Source: Bacteroidales bacterium UBA6207 (GTDB lineage: Bacteria > Bacteroidota > Bacteroidia > Bacteroidales > F082). From it: a stretch of 9,636 bases of DNA. The translations under genes and the position numbers were made by a program. This document shows, one piece after another, positions 1 through 6,123 of the stretch. Position 1 is the stretch's first letter. Every line of letters begins with the position of its first letter. The notes beneath the pieces are model-generated. The model had not been told where the DNA came from. It saw only the letters and a program-made list of their open reading frames with translations, and searched no databases. The DNA lies in the NCBI GenBank assembly GCA_002421995.1, contig DISP01000206.1, positions 1,002-10,637 of the forward strand, read 5' to 3'.

Positions 1-1301
1 GTTATCCGATCGGTTTGGTATTCAATCCCGCTTGTCAACTCAGCCGGCAAAAACCAGAGTTTCCCGAAATTACGGATGTATTGGAGTCCGCCAATGGCCG
101 TGGTGTTCAGGGTGTTTCCATAAGCGTTGAGGTCTTTGTTTACGCCGTAATAGCTGTCGCGGTGGATGTGCTGCGCCGAAACAAAAGCGTTGACCTTTTG
201 TTTGCCACCTGCATCAAACCAAGTGAAGCTCAGACTTCCGCTGTTGATTTCGTGTCCGATCTGCTCGGCAATATCGGCTTCGTGTGCTGGCAGATCAAAG
301 GCATTGCCCCCGCGTCTGAACTCGTTGATATTATGGTACTCAAGGGTGAGCTTGCTGTTTGTTCCAAGACGATGATAAGCCCTGAGGCCCATCACCCGGC
401 TGAGGAGTTTGGGAAGTTCTGCGAAACCATCGTCATTGAAGTCGTAAGGCGAGCGGTTGCGGTAGCTGCCATAAAGGTTGAGGCCGCCCTTGTTGTCATC
501 GGTCACCATGCTGGTGTTGAGGTTCACAGTGTGGTCGGGTGCAGCGCCTGTTTGCTGGTAGTTGTAGACCACGGAATAGCTGTTGCTGAGTGCCTCTTTG
601 GTGATAATATTGATGGTTCCGGCAATGGCACTCGCTCCATAAAGCGCCGATCCGCCTCCCCTGATCACCTCTACCCTTTCGATCATATTGACAGGAATCT
701 GCTCAAGGCCATAGACACTGTCCAGGGCGCTGAACATCGGACGACTGTCAATAAGCAATTGCGAATATTGTCCGTCGAGGCCGTTGATGCGTACCTGCGA
801 ATAGCCACAGTTGTTGCAGTCGTTCTCGACCCGCACACCTGGCTGAAAACTTAAACCATCGGCCATGCAAACGGCATTGGATGCTGAAAAGGTTTTGGGA
901 CTCAGCACACCCACCACCACCGAAGCATCTTTGCGATTGGTTTCGTTTCGGTTGGCACTCACCACCACCTCATCGAGCGCCAGTGTGCTCTCTTCGGTGA
1001 TGAAGTTGAGCTCGATCGTTTTGCCCGCTTTGATCTGCACCTCCTGCTCAACGGTCTTGTAGCCAATGCCGCTCACCCTGATCCTGTAAGTGCCTTCAGG
1101 CAGGTTTTTCAGAAAATAATGCCCGGTGTGGTCGGTGCTGGTTCCGATCAGGGTGTTGACAAGATGCACATTGATGAATGGGATATGCTCACCTGATTTT
1201 TTGTCTTTAACATCGCCCACCACATTGGCATCGGTGGCTTTCTGACCAAAGACATTGAGCATAGCAACAAATAGTAATATACTGATTATAAGGTATTTCA
1301 A
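1..1301 (-). CDS. TonB-dependent outer-membrane receptor, N-terminal 433 residues (3' end beyond window)
   Basis: Outer-membrane receptor for TonB/ExbBD-driven uptake of a metal chelate or similar ligand. Seen in the minus-strand translation: a signal peptide (KYLIISILLFVAMLNVFGQ), a carboxypeptidase-regulatory-like beta-sandwich at about residues 25-105 (GEHIPFINVHLVNT, then LPEGTYRIRVSGIGYKT), a TonB-box-like DEVVVSANRNE at 110-120, a plug domain at about 125-237 (QVRINGLDGQYSQLLIDSRP, MIERVEVIRGGGSALYGASA, GTINIITKEA), and then the first barrel strands. The plug contains a CNNC pair (C162, C165), a feature I recall from CirA-like Bacteroidota receptors. The start is chosen as TTG at 1301: the frame is open upstream but holds no ATG or GTG back to the previous gene, while the internal ATG at 1262 would remove most of the signal peptide. 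It lies 92 bases behind the His-rich gene, probably in one operon. The ligand cannot be read from this part. The barrel C-terminus is outside the window. Confidence 0.93.
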   Translation of the reverse strand, partial: MKYLIISILLFVAMLNVFGQKATDANVVGDVKDKKSGEHIPFINVHLVNTLIGTSTDHTGHYFLKNLPEGTYRIRVSGIGYKTVEQEVQIKAGKTIELNFITEESTLALDEVVVSANRNETNRKDASVVVGVLSPKTFSASNAVCMADGLSFQPGVRVENDCNNCGYSQVRINGLDGQYSQLLIDSRPMFSALDSVYGLEQIPVNMIERVEVIRGGGSALYGASAIAGTINIITKEALSNSYSVVYNYQQTGAAPDHTVNLNTSMVTDDNKGGLNLYGSYRNRSPYDFNDDGFAELPKLLSRVMGLRAYHRLGTNSKLTLEYHNINEFRRGGNAFDLPAHEADIAEQIGHEINSGSLSFTWFDAGGKQKVNAFVSAQHIHRDSYYGVNKDLNAYGNTLNTTAIGGLQYIRNFGKLWFLPAELTSGIEYQTDRI

Positions 1302-1393
1302 GAGGAATATTGAGATAAAATGACAGCTAAAGCCGATTTTGGCTTCGCCGGATAAATAATGATGAATTTGAAGAATTTTGTGCAGCGGTATGC

Positions 1394-1771
1394 TTAGGCA
1401 ATATGCGCAGGAGGTCCGCGCAGGCGCAACGAATGTTCCGTGTCAAAGACAGGACTGCTGTATGCTTCTGCTAAAAAAATGGCTGTAAGAAAATATTCCG
1501 GAGGCTGAACTGCCGGGAGTTGCAGTCCGTTTGTCAAAACAAAATGATTCAGTGTATCAATCAGCAAGCGCTCGGCTTCGCTGTGTGGACTCACTGGAAT
1601 CGCCTGATCGTCTGACAGAAAACTAAAATGTGAATGGCCATAAACAACACTACCGACCCTGTGCACATGGTAAAACATGGTCATATTGCTGTAGTGCAAA
1701 ACAAATAACAGCAACAACACAGTTCTCAGAAACTGCAGCAAAAAGGGATGTCGGTTATTGTGGTTTACCAT
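1394..1771 (-). CDS. Small His-rich exported protein with C-terminal RGPP motif, putative metal-associated partner of the TonB receptor
   Basis: A 125-residue protein with no assigned enzymatic role. Residues 11-27 form a hydrophobic stretch (LLQFLRTVLLLLFVLHY) that could be an uncleaved signal anchor or a signal peptide, placing the rest in the periplasm. Histidines are spaced in pairs: FYHVHRVG (H35, H37) and YGHSHF (H46, H48), then SPHSEAERLL (H63). The protein ends LRLRGPPAHIA. The pattern HxH-x8-HSH followed by HS-x-E-x-x-L resembles small Bacteroidota proteins encoded beside TonB receptors. The RGPP tail also recalls the DUF2946-type exported proteins of Proteobacteria; both comparisons are from memory. 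The His pairs suggest Zn or Cu binding, which is inference. The ATG at 1771 lies just downstream of a good -7-like element. It is the first gene of the apparent pair with the receptor. Confidence 0.75.
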   Translation of the reverse strand: MVNHNNRHPFLLQFLRTVLLLLFVLHYSNMTMFYHVHRVGSVVYGHSHFSFLSDDQAIPVSPHSEAERLLIDTLNHFVLTNGLQLPAVQPPEYFLTAIFLAEAYSSPVFDTEHSLRLRGPPAHIA

Positions 1772-1784
1772 GTTATCGTGACTG

Positions 1785-1792
1785 CAAAATTA
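1785..1792 (-). promoter_or_regulatory. Candidate Bacteroidota -7 promoter element for the His-rich/TonB receptor pair
   Basis: On the minus strand the bases read TAATTTTG, a full match to the Bacteroidota -7 consensus TAnnTTTG. It lies 13 bases upstream of the ATG at 1771, which implies a very short leader. No convincing TTTG -33 element is found at the usual 19-20 base spacing; the nearest TTG is about 28 bases upstream. The call rests on the -7 match and its position alone. Confidence 0.4.
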
Positions 1793-1863
1793 AGGCTTGT
1801 TTCGACATGAAGCCTACCAACGAATAAAAACCATCCGTTCAAAAGATTTAAAGAACAAATCCC

Positions 1864-1875
1864 GGTTTTAAAACC
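1864..1875. repeat. Perfect 12-bp palindrome, possible operator
   Basis: GGTTTTAAAACC is its own reverse complement. It sits about 70 bases upstream of the candidate -7 element of the His-rich gene, a place where a dimeric regulator could bind. It is AT-rich and a single copy in the window, so chance is a real alternative. Confidence 0.3.
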
Positions 1876-1999
1876 TTGGTGGTAGATCAACTTAAATCAA
1901 AAACTGCTATTGATGAGAAACCGCAAAAAGAATCAACAGAAAACAATAAAGCTTCAAGGCGTCATCTCCTCAAATCATCCATAAAGCATTGATAATCTG

Positions 2000-2020
2000 T
2001 CATTCAATATCAATGAATGA
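2000..2020. repeat. 7-bp inverted repeat with 7-base loop, possible weak terminator of the DUF4395 gene
   Basis: TCATTCA at 2000-2006 and TGAATGA at 2014-2020 are perfect inverted copies separated by ATATCAA. They lie 60 bases past the DUF4395 stop codon on the minus strand. The stem is AT-rich and is not followed by a T tract on that strand, so an intrinsic terminator is doubtful. A protein-binding site or chance are alternatives. Confidence 0.25.
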
Positions 2021-2080
2021 ATAACAACACATCATTACCTAGAATCTGGTTCCAATTTTTTCAGCAGGTGCTTACACGCA

Positions 2081-2737
2081 CTATTTTGCTGCATCTTCAA
2101 GTCCGAAAAGATCGAAAGGCGGCACATTCATAAAATCCTTTGTGAGGATCACAAGCAGGACGATGAAAACAACGAAGGCAACAACAACAAGCAATTGCGA
2201 AAGCGATGTTTTTTGAATCGCCTGCCGGTCTTTCACCTCACAGACTTCGCCGGGGCAATATTGCGCCTTTTCCTTGTAAATCATCGAGTAGAACTTGCAG
2301 CCCAGACAAATACCAAAGGCCGACTCGAAAAAAAGGAAAATCAGGCAGATCAAGCATATAAGGCCTGTGATGGGGCTATAGGAGTTGACAAGTATTTGCA
2401 GCACCAACATGGTGAGTGCGAGCACCAGACCAATGTACCAGGCAAACTTTTTCTGCTGGGCACCCACATATTCAGGTGTTTGGTTGCGCACGATGAGGCG
2501 ACCAAGGATGAGCGTTGGGGCAAAACGCGGACTCACGAAAACACGGGTTGCGATGTCAACAAGAAAAATCACGATGGCATATTTCAGCAAGGCGAAATCC
2601 TGTTTAAAAATCACAGTAAGGATTGAAACAAACATCATCACGAATAGCATGCCGGCGGCAGCCCTCACCTCACGTTCGTTCAACACGGGGATGTTATAAC
2701 CTTCGACACCCTCTCCAAATTTGAAAATTTTACTCAT
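2081..2737 (-). CDS. DUF4395-family integral membrane protein with paired cysteines
   Basis: A 218-residue inner-membrane protein of unknown function. Family-type motifs include LNEREVRAAAGMLF (19-32), DIATRVFVSPRFAP (61-74), the QKKFAWYIGL segment (95-104) and FESAFGICLGCKFY (137-150), a combination I associate with DUF4395. About five hydrophobic helices are visible, near 27-44, 48-66, 98-118, 122-142 and 181-199. Cysteines come in pairs: C128/C131 inside the fourth helix, C144/C147 (CLGC) at its end, and C161/C166 (CPGEVC) in the loop before the last helix. In this family the CxGC pair is the typical one. Redox or metal-binding chemistry at the membrane is plausible but not shown. The start is the ATG at 2737. 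It appears to be a single-gene unit, divergent from the beta-helix gene. The final 19 residues are polar and probably cytoplasmic or periplasmic tail. Confidence 0.88.
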   Translation of the reverse strand: MSKIFKFGEGVEGYNIPVLNEREVRAAAGMLFVMMFVSILTVIFKQDFALLKYAIVIFLVDIATRVFVSPRFAPTLILGRLIVRNQTPEYVGAQQKKFAWYIGLVLALTMLVLQILVNSYSPITGLICLICLIFLFFESAFGICLGCKFYSMIYKEKAQYCPGEVCEVKDRQAIQKTSLSQLLVVVAFVVFIVLLVILTKDFMNVPPFDLFGLEDAAK

Positions 2738-2771
2738 TTTATAATTACTTATTGATTGTCAATATCATGAA

Positions 2772-2801
2772 AAATAATACAATGCTGATTTTAAAGTCAA
2801 A
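2772..2801 (-). promoter_or_regulatory. Possible promoter of the DUF4395 gene
   Basis: The minus strand shows TTTG (2801-2798), 18 bases of spacer, then TATTATTT (2779-2772), loosely like the Bacteroidota -33/-7 pair. The -7 part matches poorly at its 3' half. It lies 34 bases upstream of the ATG at 2737. Weak evidence. Confidence 0.22.
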
Positions 2802-2881
2802 ATTCCAACATTTTTCTGAAGATTCTTACGTAGGAAAGGCTTTTAACCAAAAAATAACACAAAGTGCCAGAATGCTTATTA

Positions 2882-2889
2882 TACTTTCG
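2882..2889 (+). promoter_or_regulatory. Possible -7 element for the beta-helix gene
   Basis: TACTTTCG matches the Bacteroidota TAnnTTTG element with one mismatch. It lies in the divergent intergenic region upstream of both candidate starts of the beta-helix gene (2932 and 3004). No matching -33 TTTG is present at the expected distance. If correct, the leader to the preferred ATG at 3004 would be about 110 bases. Confidence 0.33.
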
Positions 2890-3003
2890 CTTTGGTTGAA
2901 AAGAAGATCGGATTTTCCCTAAAAATAAACCATGTATAAGCCTGTGCCGGCACTTAAAAACCAGCAAATTACTTACCTTCGCTCCCGGAAAACCAAAAGA
3001 AAG

Positions 3004-4581
3004 ATGAAACAGATTTTTACCACCATTGTGTTGTTTTGGCTGTTACAGCCGGCGCAAAGTCAAAATTATTTTGCATGTGGCGAACAGGCCGGCCTCTGGA
3101 ATTACGACACCGTTTTTGTTCAATGCGACGTGCAGATTCCTGATGGACAGGTGTTGCAAATTGCTCCCGGCACCAAAGTAATTTTCAACGGCCACTTTTC
3201 ACTGCATGTGCAGGGTACACTCAAGGCGCTTGGACAATCTGCCGACAGCATCCTTTTCACAATCAATGACACAACCGGCTTTGGCAACATCCACAGCAAC
3301 AGTGGCGGCTGGAATGGCATCCGCTTTGAGGACACACCCGAATCGAACGATTCATCACAGTTTAGCTTTTGCAGACTAAGCTTTGGCAAAGCCGTGGGCG
3401 ACTCCGCCAATTGCTACGGAGGCGCTCTGCGCATCAAACGATTCAATAAAATCAGTATCCGCAGCTGCCGCCTCGACGACAACTATTCTTTTCTTTCAGG
3501 AGGCGCGCTTTACGCATTCAAAAGCAATCTGATCATCGAAAACAGTATTGTTTCGGGTAACTATTCCGGCAACGACGGCATGGTCTATGGCTATGGAGGC
3601 GGTCTTTGTTTTGTTTCGTCTGATCCTATTGTACGTAAAAATCTCTTTTACAACAACAGCTCCACCGGTGTCGGAGGCGCGGCATCGTTTGAGTTCTCAA
3701 GGCCCATCCTGCTCGATTGCGTGGTGCGTGATAACTACAGCGCGCTGGGTGGCGGATTGTGTTTTTTGCGTTCACAGCCCGACAGGACGGTTGCCAACCT
3801 ACTAATCATCAACAATATAGCAAGATTCTTTGGCGGCGGCATTGCCAACCTCACTGCAACAACAGTGATGTCGAACGCCACCATCACCGGCAATATGGCC
3901 CCGATGGGCGGAGGGTATTACTGCAACGAATATGCGCATGCAAAACTCTTCAACAGCATCCTTTGGGGAAACATCGCTTCCGACACCCTTGGTTCACAGG
4001 TTTGGATTTGGGATGTGAATTCGGTGCCAGGTTTCTATAACACCATTGTAGAGGGAGGTATTCCCTGGTTTGGCGGCAGCACTTTCCAGGGGGAGTTTGT
4101 GGACTGTCCCAACCTCGATCCGCTGTTCACCGCGGCAGCTTCGGGCGACTACAGTCTGCAAGCCGGGAGCCCCGCCATCAATACGGCCCTCAATGATATT
4201 GGTTTTTTCGCACTCCCCAACCATGATCTTGCAGGCCAAAACCGGCTGATGCATGGAACTGTTGATATGGGAGCTTATGAATACCAGGGGTTTGTGGGGA
4301 TAAACCAAAAGAAATCCGGGCTGTCGGAGATCAGCATCACACCAAACCCCGTGACGGAGAATTCAACTCTCTCAATCAGGTCGGCTGCACAACAGCCATG
4401 CAGCATCAGGATCACCGATATGCAGGGCAAAAGCTGTTTTGAAACCACGGTTCAACTGCTCGAAGGACAAAACACCATCAGTCTTGCTGGTTTTGTAATG
4501 CAGAATCAACTACCAAAAGGATTGTATCTGCTTAATATCCAAGCAGAATCAATTCGCGCTTCCATAAAGCTTTTGAGATAA
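3004..4581 (+). CDS. Secreted right-handed beta-helix protein with choice-of-anchor-Q-like segment and T9SS type A sorting domain
   Basis: A 525-residue exported protein, probably surface-bound or released; substrate unknown. Residues 1-20 form a signal peptide (MKQIFTTIVLFWLLQPAQSQ). The ATG at 3004 is preferred because the in-frame ATG at 2932 would put a basic 24-residue extension before the signal peptide. The entry strand region (VFVQCDVQIPDGQ, then IAPGTKVIFNG) is followed by parallel beta-helix coils marked by Gly-rich turns near residues 139, 166, 198, 224, 249, 277 and 302, a spacing of 25-32 residues. Residues 371-427 (DPLF, then GSPAIN, then VDMGAYEY) match the closing segment of choice-of-anchor-Q-type beta-helix proteins. 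The tail from about 441 (ISITPNPVTENSTLSI to KGLYLLNIQ to IKLLR) is a T9SS type A sorting domain. No lyase active site is evident, so an adhesin or glycan-binding role is as likely as an enzyme. Confidence 0.9.
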   Translation: MKQIFTTIVLFWLLQPAQSQNYFACGEQAGLWNYDTVFVQCDVQIPDGQVLQIAPGTKVIFNGHFSLHVQGTLKALGQSADSILFTINDTTGFGNIHSNSGGWNGIRFEDTPESNDSSQFSFCRLSFGKAVGDSANCYGGALRIKRFNKISIRSCRLDDNYSFLSGGALYAFKSNLIIENSIVSGNYSGNDGMVYGYGGGLCFVSSDPIVRKNLFYNNSSTGVGGAASFEFSRPILLDCVVRDNYSALGGGLCFLRSQPDRTVANLLIINNIARFFGGGIANLTATTVMSNATITGNMAPMGGGYYCNEYAHAKLFNSILWGNIASDTLGSQVWIWDVNSVPGFYNTIVEGGIPWFGGSTFQGEFVDCPNLDPLFTAAASGDYSLQAGSPAINTALNDIGFFALPNHDLAGQNRLMHGTVDMGAYEYQGFVGINQKKSGLSEISITPNPVTENSTLSIRSAAQQPCSIRITDMQGKSCFETTVQLLEGQNTISLAGFVMQNQLPKGLYLLNIQAESIRASIKLLR

Positions 4582-4586
4582 GGGCA

Positions 4587-4617
4587 GGATTGCTGTCACC
4601 GATGAAAAGCGGAATCC
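4587..4617. terminator. Possible weak bidirectional terminator between convergent genes
   Basis: In the 47 bases between the two stop codons, GGATTGCT (4587-4594) can pair with AGC (4608-4610) and AATCC (4613-4617), with a two-base GG bulge and a 13-base loop. Its position suits a shared terminator, but the stem is short and interrupted and there is no strong T tract on either side. Confidence 0.22.
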
Positions 4618-4628
4618 CACCGTGTTGA

Positions 4629-6122
4629 TCAGGATTTTTCTTTGCTTTTCTGCTTTTCGCCGTATAACCATTCGGCATCAATGCGCAACATGGCTTCATC
4701 AGTAATATTGCGTTCGCGGGCTTTCTGTTTGATCTTTGCATACCAGTCAGGACTTCCTTTGATGGCCATCATCAGCATCTCAATCACATCTTCCTTGTCA
4801 GGATACAGGTCAGGATGTTTCTGCCAGTCGCCAAACATACGAAACTTGGCTTCGAGTGAAAGACGTTCCTGAAGCGGCATGCGTTTTGCCTTTGCCTCTT
4901 CATAAATCCGTTTAAAATCGAGGTTCCCAATGCGAACATCATTTTGGAAACGTTCTTTTCTGCTCATCTTACCGGGATAAAACGCTTCAAACAACTGGGC
5001 ATCAAATCCCCAGGCGAAGTTTTGATGAAAGCGTTCGGTGATCATTATCACAATCAAATCATGCTTCAAAACTTCGGGCAGAAAGTCAATATCGGCAACC
5101 TGCCCGGATTGACCACCCACATGGTTGTGAATCAACTTGTTATAATACCAGAACTGACTATCGCTAAAGGTGTTGAGCAAGAATTTTTCATTCTGCCAGT
5201 TGAAATAAAAACTATCACCAATGGTGAGCAGTTTAGGTGCATCGGCAGGTCGGGCCGGAAAGCTGATCTCCGGATAGGCAATATCATCAACCGGCGCAGG
5301 CATCAACAGGTTCATCGTCAGCCAGATATCATCATCGGGATGCCGCAGCACATCCGATTTCTCTATTGCAGTGATATTGAAAGGTTTTATCCTCCCCGGA
5401 AACCAGTCGGCTGCCCGCAGCAGGAAGGTGTCGGCTGCAACAGTGGCACCATAATACGACCAATGTGTGCCTGTGCGCGGAAACAAGCGAAAACGTGAGG
5501 TATCAGCCCAATGGCGAAAACATGCATTCAGGTCGAGCAGTTCTACACCGGCTTTGCTGAAGTTCTCAAGCATTGCAAGGTAATTGTTTTTGCTACCGGC
5601 AGCCTTATCATAAGGTGAAGGGAAACAGCGCGGAATCACAGTGCCCTTGCCCGGTTCGATGATTATCAGTAAGCGTTTTCCAAGACGCTCGAGGGTGTCC
5701 TGAACTGCTCTGAGCTGCCGGGCTTTCTGCTGCCAGACTTCATCACCGATAAAAAATTCACCTGTTGCTGCCCGCAGATAATCCTCTTCGTAGCATTCGC
5801 CCTCGCGCCCAATCACCACACCTTCGGCATTGGACTTTGAAAAGATACTGAATTGTAGCTGGTTATACAACCTCACCAAACTGTTGTGAAAACCTATACC
5901 GGCTTCTGTTTTCTTGTTCAGGCCAGCCTGAAAGCTTCCGTCGTACCAGCTGCTCCAGCGTAAGGTGTCGCCACCGGCAGCCTGTGCCTGCCCAAAAGAA
6001 CCAAAGAGTTTCTTTTCATTGATGAAGCCAAACTGCTTTTGTAAAAAAGGCAAAACCAGCAACAAAAGCAGCACAAAAGCCAACAATTGCTTCAGAAACC
6101 CGTCCCGTCGGTTTGTAGTCAT
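4629..6122 (-). CDS. Membrane-anchored SGNH hydrolase-like protein of the AlgX/AlgJ type (putative glycan O-acetyltransferase)
   Basis: A 497-residue protein. A single N-terminal helix (about 11-26) should anchor it in the inner membrane with the catalytic part in the periplasm. Relatives (AlgX, AlgJ) move acetyl groups onto exported polysaccharides, usually with an MBOAT partner. Visible landmarks are GREGECYEEDYLRA (105-118), the strand LLIIIEPGKGTVIP (151-164), FPRTGTHWSYYGA (214-226) and LLTIGDSFYFNW (298-309). By comparison with AlgX, Ser304 would be the nucleophile and His220 the base. The DxH aspartate is Gly218 here, so the triad may be altered. Residues 385-497 form a charged, mostly helical tail beyond the core. 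The ATG at 6122 is chosen because it begins one base after the protease stop (TAG-G-ATG). The frame extends 20 codons upstream to an alternative start inside the protease, but the start at 6122 leaves a normal anchor close to the N-terminus. Activity is inferred. Confidence 0.85.
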   Translation of the reverse strand: MTTNRRDGFLKQLLAFVLLLLLVLPFLQKQFGFINEKKLFGSFGQAQAAGGDTLRWSSWYDGSFQAGLNKKTEAGIGFHNSLVRLYNQLQFSIFSKSNAEGVVIGREGECYEEDYLRAATGEFFIGDEVWQQKARQLRAVQDTLERLGKRLLIIIEPGKGTVIPRCFPSPYDKAAGSKNNYLAMLENFSKAGVELLDLNACFRHWADTSRFRLFPRTGTHWSYYGATVAADTFLLRAADWFPGRIKPFNITAIEKSDVLRHPDDDIWLTMNLLMPAPVDDIAYPEISFPARPADAPKLLTIGDSFYFNWQNEKFLLNTFSDSQFWYYNKLIHNHVGGQSGQVADIDFLPEVLKHDLIVIMITERFHQNFAWGFDAQLFEAFYPGKMSRKERFQNDVRIGNLDFKRIYEEAKAKRMPLQERLSLEAKFRMFGDWQKHPDLYPDKEDVIEMLMMAIKGSPDWYAKIKQKARERNITDEAMLRIDAEWLYGEKQKSKEKS

Positions 6123-6123
6123 C

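Larger units (their letters stand above)
1772..2080. other. 309-base intergenic region, no gene recognised
   Basis: AT-rich DNA between the start of the His-rich gene and the stop of the DUF4395 gene, both on the minus strand. No open frame here has a start, composition and length that look real. It holds a promoter-like element close to 1785, a perfect 12-bp palindrome at 1864-1875 and a 7-bp inverted repeat at 2000-2020. No tRNA-like or riboswitch-like structure was recognised by eye. Confidence 0.6.

Noticed and set aside
15..854. A 279-codon open frame on the plus strand
   Set aside because: It is antisense to the TonB receptor, whose minus-strand translation shows clear plug and barrel motifs; the plus-strand protein shows no recognisable domain.
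2195..2626. A 143-codon plus-strand frame
   Set aside because: Antisense to the DUF4395 gene, whose minus-strand product has consistent membrane helices and family motifs.
2823..2836. Near-palindrome TTCTTACGTAGGAA in the divergent region
   Set aside because: Two positions break the symmetry and it is not aligned with either promoter candidate, so it is not above chance for a site of this length.
4944..5498. A 184-codon plus-strand frame
   Set aside because: It lies antisense within the SGNH gene, over its GTHW and GDSF motifs, and has no features of its own.
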